A program made the translations under genes and the position numbers. From an uncultured Flavihumibacter sp. (GTDB lineage: Bacteria > Bacteroidota > Bacteroidia > Chitinophagales > Chitinophagaceae), in NCBI GenBank assembly GCA_946482545.1, contig CAMLRX010000006.1, forward strand, positions 1 through 59,046: a stretch of 59,046 nt of DNA, read 5' to 3'. Shown one piece after another: positions 54,454-59,046 of the stretch. Position 1 is the stretch's first letter; the number at the start of each line of letters is the position of its first letter. The notes below the pieces were generated by a model. That model had not been told where the DNA came from, made no database searches, and was given only the letters and a program-made list of their open reading frames with translations.

Positions 54454-54461
54454 TATCTTTG
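54454..54461 (+). promoter_or_regulatory. -7 box (TATCTTTG) upstream of serC
   Basis: TATCTTTG fits TAnnTTTG exactly and lies 109 bp before the chosen serC ATG. A -33 ATTG lies at a 24-bp distance, slightly long. The leader would contain the 16-bp repeat at 54501-54516. Confidence 0.35.
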
Positions 54462-54500
54462 GCCCGCCGTTGTATTTCCTGCCACCATTTTTAACCTGAA

Positions 54501-54623
54501 CAGCCGAAGTTTTCAATGAACTGATTATCAGAGGCATGTTTTGACAAACAGTTCTTTTGACCTAAAATTTATGGTACACAATTTTAATGCGGGGCCATCT
54601 ATTCTGCCAGCCGAAGTTTTCAA
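54501..54623 (+). repeat. 16-bp direct repeat, leader and coding copy, at serC
   Basis: CAGCCGAAGTTTTCAA is found at 54501-54516 in the serC leader and again at 54608-54623 inside the coding sequence (PAEVF codons), 107 bp apart. The match does not extend further. Confidence 0.6.
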
Positions 54624-55638
54624 ACAGGCATCTGAAGCCATTCTTAATTTTAACGGGACAGGACTATCCATCCTTGAGATCGGACACCGGACAAACCTGT
54701 TCCAACCTGTACTCGATGAAGCCGTATCGCTCACGAAGGAACTGATGCAACTGAATGCCGACAAAGAAGTACTGTTCCTCCATGGCGGCGCTTCCACCCA
54801 ATTTATGCAGGTGCCCATGAACCTGCTTCCGCAAGATGGAACGGCGGTGTACCTCGATGGAGGCGTATGGGGCTCAAAGGCTATTAAAGAGGCAAAACAG
54901 TTCGGCAACGTAGTGGTGGCCGGCAGTTCTAAGGACAAAAACTACACTTATATCCAACGCGACTGGCAATTGCCGGCATCCGCGGCCTATTTTCACTATA
55001 CGACCAACAACACGGTAGAAGGAACACAGATGCATTTCGTTCCCGATGTTCCCTTTCCCCTGGTAGCCGACATGAGCAGTGATATCATGAGCCGCGTAAT
55101 GGATTTTAATCAATTCGACCTTATCTACGCCGGTGCCCAGAAGAATGTGGGCGCGGCTGGTGTGAACATGGTGATCGTTGATAAAAAATGCCTGGGAAAA
55201 ACAGGCAGGGCCATCCCAACCATGCTCGATTACCAGCAACACATCAGCAATGGTTCCATGCTGAATACACCGCCAGTGTTCGCGATCTATGTTTGTATGC
55301 TCACGCTCCGGTGGTTAAAAGCACAGGGCGGCGTTCCGGCCATAGAAAAGATAAACAATGAAAAAGCAACATTACTCTACGATACACTGGATGCGCTTCC
55401 TATATTCAGGCCAACCGTTGTAAAAGAAGACCGCAGCCTGATGAACGTAATCTTCGTTATGGATGATCCGGAAGCAGAAAAAGAATTCCTGGACACCTGC
55501 AAAAAAGAAGGTATCGTGGGCATTAAAGGACATAGAAGTGTAGGCGGGTTCCGCGCCTCTCTTTACAACGCATTGCCATTGAGCAGTGTGAAGGTCCTTA
55601 CAGAAGTGATGCGCCATTTCGCCGACCGGAAAGGCTAA
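54571..55638 (+). CDS. serC: Phosphoserine aminotransferase
   Basis: I start at the ATG 54571 (MVHNFNAGPSILPAEVFKQA); the TTG 30 bp upstream is unlikely. The 355-residue class-V aminotransferase converts 3-phosphohydroxypyruvate and glutamate to phosphoserine, and also acts in PLP synthesis. Landmarks are FNAGPSILP, LFLHGGASTQFMQVPMNLL, DMSSDIMSRVMD, the PLP lysine in IYAGAQKNVGAAGVNMVIV, and GHRSVGGFRASLYNALP. It is followed 51 bp later by the DUF1015 gene. No serA is adjacent. It shares the serine/glycine theme with glyA at 5683. Confidence 0.97.
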   Translation: MVHNFNAGPSILPAEVFKQASEAILNFNGTGLSILEIGHRTNLFQPVLDEAVSLTKELMQLNADKEVLFLHGGASTQFMQVPMNLLPQDGTAVYLDGGVWGSKAIKEAKQFGNVVVAGSSKDKNYTYIQRDWQLPASAAYFHYTTNNTVEGTQMHFVPDVPFPLVADMSSDIMSRVMDFNQFDLIYAGAQKNVGAAGVNMVIVDKKCLGKTGRAIPTMLDYQQHISNGSMLNTPPVFAIYVCMLTLRWLKAQGGVPAIEKINNEKATLLYDTLDALPIFRPTVVKEDRSLMNVIFVMDDPEAEKEFLDTCKKEGIVGIKGHRSVGGFRASLYNALPLSSVKVLTEVMRHFADRKG

Positions 55639-55689
55639 AAATCATTATGTTTACCCGCTGAAAAAGTTTTCCATTCTCAAAACAACACT

Positions 55690-56919
55690 ATGGCCAATAT
55701 TGCTCCATTTAAAGCCCTCCGACCACAGGCTCAGTACGCCCGTCAGGTAGCGTCGCGCCCTTACGATGTATTGAACAGCCAGGAAGCGAAAGTAGAAGCG
55801 CAGGGCAACCCTTATTCTTTCCTGCACATCACCAAATCAGAGATCAGTCTGCCGGAAGACACCGACATTCACTCCCAACCCGTGTATGATAAAGCCAAAC
55901 AGAACCTCGAGGCTTTTATCCAGCGCGATGTCCTTTTCAGAGAGAACAAACCCTGTTATTATATCTACCAACTGATCATGAACGGACGCAGCCAGACCGG
56001 TTTGGTATGCGGCAGCTCCGTGGACGATTACGAGAACGATATCATCAAAAAACACGAATTCACCCGCCCTGAAAAAGAACAGGACCGCATCAACCACATC
56101 AAAACATCGGGCGCGCAAACAGGCAATGTATTCCTGGCGTACCGCAATGTGGATGAAATTGATGAACTGATTGAAAAGTGGAAAAAAGACAAATCACCCG
56201 TGTACGATTTTGTAGCCGAGGACCAGATTCAGCATACCATCTGGGTGATCAATGATGATAAGATCATTCAGAACATCACCGATTTGTTTGCACAGAAAGT
56301 GCCTTGCACTTATATTGCTGATGGCCACCACCGCGCCGCTTCAGCCGCTAAAGTGCGTGCAGCATTGGGGAACAAATCAACACCGGAAGCCGATTTCTTC
56401 CTTACCACGCTGTTCCCGGCCAGTCAGCTTGCTATTCTGGATTACAACAGGGTTGTGAAAGACCTGAACGGACTTACAGCGGAAGAACTGCTTAAAAAAC
56501 TGGAAGACCATTTCACTGTGGCACCAGCAAATGAAGCAGTGAAACCAACTGAGTTGCATACTTTTGGTATGTACCTGGACGGCAAATGGTATACGCTTAC
56601 CGCCAAACCAGGTTCCTTCACCGAAGATCCGATCGGTATCCTGGACGTTACCATTCTGCAGGAAAAAGTGCTTTCTCCAATACTGGGCATACTGGACCAA
56701 CGTACTGACAAACGCATCGATTTTGTTGGCGGTATCCGGGGTGTACAGGAACTCGAAAAAAGAGTGAACAGTGGTGAAATGGCAATAGCCTTCAGCCTTT
56801 ATCCCGTTTCCATCCAGCAACTTTTCGACATTTCCGATAACGGAGAGGTAATGCCGCCCAAAAGCACCTGGTTCGAACCTAAACTGAGAGACGGATTGCT
56901 GACGCACCTGATCTATTAA
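55690..56919 (+). CDS. DUF1015-family protein
   Basis: The 409-residue cytoplasmic protein begins IAPFKALRPQAQYARQVASRPYDVL, the DUF1015 hallmark. It also has KHEFTRPEKEQDRINHIKTSGAQTGNVFLAY (about 118-148) and TYIADGHHRAASAAKVR (about 210-226). The DGHHR motif resembles the ATP-binding box of the ParB/Srx fold used by the archaeal free-serine kinase SerK. That is inference from a short motif. It is 51 bp downstream of serC, and from memory DUF1015 genes often lie beside serC or serA in Bacteroidota. A role in serine or phosphoserine metabolism is therefore plausible but unproven. Confidence 0.85.
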   Translation: MANIAPFKALRPQAQYARQVASRPYDVLNSQEAKVEAQGNPYSFLHITKSEISLPEDTDIHSQPVYDKAKQNLEAFIQRDVLFRENKPCYYIYQLIMNGRSQTGLVCGSSVDDYENDIIKKHEFTRPEKEQDRINHIKTSGAQTGNVFLAYRNVDEIDELIEKWKKDKSPVYDFVAEDQIQHTIWVINDDKIIQNITDLFAQKVPCTYIADGHHRAASAAKVRAALGNKSTPEADFFLTTLFPASQLAILDYNRVVKDLNGLTAEELLKKLEDHFTVAPANEAVKPTELHTFGMYLDGKWYTLTAKPGSFTEDPIGILDVTILQEKVLSPILGILDQRTDKRIDFVGGIRGVQELEKRVNSGEMAIAFSLYPVSIQQLFDISDNGEVMPPKSTWFEPKLRDGLLTHLIY

Positions 56920-57356
56920 TGCGCTTCATTATTTTTTGCCGATTAACAAAGCATCAGGTAATTCATTATTAAAATGATCATTGATGCGGGCATAACAGAT
57001 CAAGTGCGAAAAATCGAAAAGCTGCTGAAAGACTTATAACTTCTCAGCAATGCTGTTAAGCATATTTAAGCATAAGAAATGGTGTATCGAATGCGGTACA
57101 CCATTCTTCTTTCTGGTCCTCTGGTGAACCAATTTTCGTTTATGCTATTCACGAAAGCCTAATTTTACTTTTGAGATGGCCTCTTTCTTATGGAAGCTGC
57201 AATGGATATCATTGCATTTATAAACTGTCCTCTTCTTGTAATTCACCTTTTTCTTCCATGGCCTCCAGTGGAATTGTGCTCTCTTAAAAAATTATTGCAA
57301 TCCCTTCAAATTACCGATACACGGCTAAACCGGCAATTTTCATAACTTCACGTCCT
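56920..57356. other. 437-bp gap with hairpin and decayed coding remnant
   Basis: A 21-codon plus-strand frame (56974-57039) is too short to claim. A 9-bp perfect hairpin AATGGTGTA/TACACCATT (57078-57086, 57097-57105) with a T-rich flank could end the serC-DUF1015 transcript. The minus strand holds a possible decayed coding remnant at 57034-57291. Confidence 0.5.
57034..57291 (-). pseudogene. Possible decayed coding remnant (transposase-like zinc motif)
   Basis: From 57291 to 57145 the minus strand encodes 48 residues without a start codon: FFKRAQFHWRPWKKKV..., then YKCNDIHCSFHKKE, a C-x4-C motif in a basic, tryptophan-bearing context. A TAG ends it, and the same frame runs on (HKRKLVHQRTRKK...NSIAEKL) to a TAA at 57034-57036. 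This could be the remains of a transposase or another DNA-binding protein. It is too short to place in a family and may be chance. Confidence 0.3.
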
Positions 57357-58352
57357 ATGAAATACAAAGGCTTACTTCTGTTGCTGTGCATCTTATCTTC
57401 GCAGGTTTTCTCCCAATCGGTGCAGGAACTCGCGGAAACAGCGCGTACCTTTACGCGCCAGCGCGATTACGCCAATGCGATACTGGTGTTGAACAGGGCA
57501 GTATCCCTTGCGCCGAATGACCATACGCTACAACGTGACCTCGCTTATAACTATAACCTTCAGGGCGATATCAAAAAAGCCAGGGAAATCATCCTGCCGC
57601 TCACCGATAAATCCGATGCCGATGAAATAACATTCCAGGTGGCGGGGAACATCATCAAATCTTTTGAAGATGTGAAGGAAGTGGACAAGTTGTATAAAAA
57701 GGCACTGAAGAAATTCCCCGAAAGTGGTCCGTTGAACAGCGAATACGGCGAGTGGCTCTATGCCAAACAGGATTTTTCCGCCATTAAATACTGGGAAAAA
57801 GGCATTCAGTCGGCACCATCCTACCCCATGAACTATTACCATGCGGCCAAGTATTATTATTTCACAACGGAGAAAGTGTGGGGACTTATTTACGGCGAAA
57901 TATTCCTGAACCTTGAAAGTTTTTCCGCCCGTACCGCTGAAATAAAAACAATGTTACTGGAGGGTTATAAGAAGCTCTTCGTTGAAACAGATCTTACCAA
58001 ATTCGCCAATAAAAATGCTTTTGCCGAGGCCTACCTTTCTGCGATGCAACAGCAGACCAGCCTCGTCACCAAAGGAATTAACCCTGATGTACTCAGCATG
58101 ATCCGAACCAGGTTTATTCTCCAGTGGTACCATAGCAACGAACAAAAATTTCCCTTCCGCCTGTTTGATTACCACCGGCAGTTGTTAAGAGAAGGATTGT
58201 TTGAAGCATACAACCAATGGATTTTTGGTGCCGCCGACAACCTCGACCAATACCAGCGGTGGACACAGACGCATACCAAAGAAGCCGCTGAGTTTACAAA
58301 GTTCCAGCGCGGAAGGGTTTTCAAGATGCCGGAAGGGCAGTATTACAAATAG
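57357..58352 (+). CDS. Secreted TPR-repeat protein
   Basis: The 331-residue protein has a signal peptide (KYKGLLLLLCILSSQVFSQ) and at least three TPR units. The clearest are RTFTRQRDYANAILVLNRAVSLAPNDHTLQRDLAYNYNLQGD (about 28-70), DVKEVDKLYKKALKKFPESGPLNSEYGEWLYAKQD (about 103-138) and a following one to about 170. The C-terminal half is helical without recognisable repeats. It ends in GRVFKMPEGQYYK. Such proteins act as scaffolds in the periplasm; the partner is unknown. There is no visible promoter or operon partner; the next gene starts 142 bp later. Confidence 0.8.
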   Translation: MKYKGLLLLLCILSSQVFSQSVQELAETARTFTRQRDYANAILVLNRAVSLAPNDHTLQRDLAYNYNLQGDIKKAREIILPLTDKSDADEITFQVAGNIIKSFEDVKEVDKLYKKALKKFPESGPLNSEYGEWLYAKQDFSAIKYWEKGIQSAPSYPMNYYHAAKYYYFTTEKVWGLIYGEIFLNLESFSARTAEIKTMLLEGYKKLFVETDLTKFANKNAFAEAYLSAMQQQTSLVTKGINPDVLSMIRTRFILQWYHSNEQKFPFRLFDYHRQLLREGLFEAYNQWIFGAADNLDQYQRWTQTHTKEAAEFTKFQRGRVFKMPEGQYYK

Positions 58353-58458
58353 TTTTTTTATACATCAGCCCTTTGGTTGGTACGGAATTTGAAAAGCAAG
58401 TCCGGAAGGTTTAACAAAATTTATTTTCAATGTTCAAACACTGAATTAAACTTTCCAT

Positions 58459-58466
58459 TACTTTTG
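58459..58466 (+). promoter_or_regulatory. -7 box (TACTTTTG) of the YceI-like gene
   Basis: TACTTTTG fits TAnnTTTG exactly, 28 bp before the ATG at 58495. The -33 region is not convincing. Confidence 0.4.
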
Positions 58467-58494
58467 CTGTTACAAAACCGAAAAATAATCAACC

Positions 58495-59046
58495 ATGAAG
58501 CAAGTTCTTTTTCCCATTGCTGTAATCGCTATTATGGCATCCTGCAACAACGCTCCTGACGCCGACAAAGCAGCAACAGGAGATTCCACAGCCGCAGCCG
58601 TTGCTACCGGCGCGAATTTCGCGATAGACACCACCAGTACCATAGAATGGCTGGGTACAAAACCCGTTGGTCAACACAATGGTACCATGAAGATCAGTTC
58701 AGGTTCCTTTGCCGTAGAGAATGGCAACATTACAGGAGGAAGTTTTGTAGTTGACGTGAACTCCCTCACCGACCTGGACCTGAAACCAGAAGACGGAAAA
58801 GAAAAACTGGAAGGTCACCTGAAAAGCGCAGATTTTTTTGACGTGGCCAAGTTCCCCACTGCAAAATTTGAAATCTCCAGTGTAGAAGCACTTACCGGCG
58901 ACAGCATTTCCACCCACAAAATCAGCGGTAACCTCACCCTGAAAGACAGCACCAAAAACGTAACCTTCCCCGCAAAAGTTACCCTGAGCGACACTGAAGC
59001 TACCGCAACTGCCAACTTCAATATCGACAGAACACAATGGGGCCTG
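58495..59046 (+). CDS. YceI-family lipoprotein, 3' truncated by window edge
   Basis: An ATG at 58495 opens a frame that runs to the end of the window (184 residues, no stop). MKQVLFPIAVIAIMASCNNAPD is a lipoprotein signal with C17 in MASC. An Ala/Thr linker follows, then the YceI beta-barrel: FAIDTTSTIEWLGTKPVGQHNGTMKISSG, LEGHLKSADFFDVAKFPTAKFEISSV, then ISGNLTLKDSTKNVTFPAKV. YceI proteins bind isoprenoid or fatty lipids in a lipocalin-like barrel and are often linked to stress or polyprenyl handling. Only the last strand or two should be missing on the right. The start is fixed by the lipobox. Confidence 0.9.
   Translation, partial: MKQVLFPIAVIAIMASCNNAPDADKAATGDSTAAAVATGANFAIDTTSTIEWLGTKPVGQHNGTMKISSGSFAVENGNITGGSFVVDVNSLTDLDLKPEDGKEKLEGHLKSADFFDVAKFPTAKFEISSVEALTGDSISTHKISGNLTLKDSTKNVTFPAKVTLSDTEATATANFNIDRTQWGL

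Noticed and set aside
56974..57039. 21-codon frame MIIDAGITDQVRKIEKLLKDL
   Set aside because: It is too short, with no start context and no family; it could be a gene tail remnant but cannot be supported.
1..59046. CRISPR arrays, tRNA or rRNA genes, phage or integrative elements
   Set aside because: I read the intergenic regions on both strands and saw no spaced repeats, cloverleaf sequences, integrase or transposase genes, or att-like duplications.

Overview
The window reads as an ordinary chromosomal stretch from a member of the Bacteroidota, most like a Chitinophagaceae-type bacterium. Supporting evidence: lineage-typical families (DUF4292, DUF4293, DUF3857/transglutaminase proteins, BshA, a FadN-type beta-oxidation fusion, an EnvC-like LytM protein), almost no Shine-Dalgarno sequences, and promoters with the Bacteroidota form TTTG-N17..23-TAnnTTTG. 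I found no rRNA, tRNA, CRISPR array, intact insertion sequence or prophage. Both ends cut genes: a CPA2 antiporter on the left and a YceI-like lipoprotein on the right.

Layout. 1-7.6 kb: CPA2 antiporter, a secreted DW-repeat coiled-coil protein, N-acetylmuramoyl-alanine amidase, FabK/nitronate-monooxygenase-like flavoprotein, sugar nucleotidyltransferase, glyA, DUF4293. 7.7-15 kb: uvrA, an ECF sigma factor, an unlisted 51-residue basic protein, dsbD and a separate DsbD-alpha protein, purQ. 15.2-26.9 kb: TIGR01777 epimerase, ABC-2 exporter pair, FadN-type enzyme, a 1248-residue AsmA-like protein, metG, a lipoprotein. 27-30.7 kb: operon of LD-carboxypeptidase, dut, DUF4292 lipoprotein and EnvC-like protein. 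30.7-39.1 kb: bshA, a second LD-carboxypeptidase, oxyR, TRIC channel, polysaccharide deacetylase, TlpA-like thioredoxin, Uma2. 39.2-51.1 kb (all minus): tetR-tolC-adaptor-RND efflux operon, followed by two DUF3857 proteins and an AIM24/TIGR00266 protein. 51.3-59 kb: DUF502, an AztD-like zinc chaperone lipoprotein, a PLC/S1-P1-type zinc hydrolase, serC, DUF1015, a decayed region, a TPR protein, YceI.

The most interesting signals are mechanistic. (1) The RND operon ends in an 18-bp perfect hairpin with a T6 tract, and the start codon and first codons of the next gene lie inside its 3' arm. (2) The AztD-like gene is preceded by three tandem 15-bp TGCAAC-N3-GTTGCA-type palindromes overlapping its promoter, as expected for a zinc-responsive Fur-family operator. 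(3) The alpha domain of the fused DsbD has lost its redox cysteines, while a separate adjacent DsbD-alpha protein keeps them. (4) oxyR and tetR each have a palindromic operator placed on their own promoter. (5) DUF1015 carries a ParB/SerK-like DGHHR motif and sits next to serC.

Functional themes are cell-envelope and peptidoglycan maintenance (amidase, two LdcA enzymes, EnvC-like protein, deacetylase, AsmA-like protein), thiol/redox homeostasis (DsbD pair, BshA, OxyR, TlpA-like protein), multidrug efflux, zinc, and one-carbon/serine metabolism (glyA, serC).
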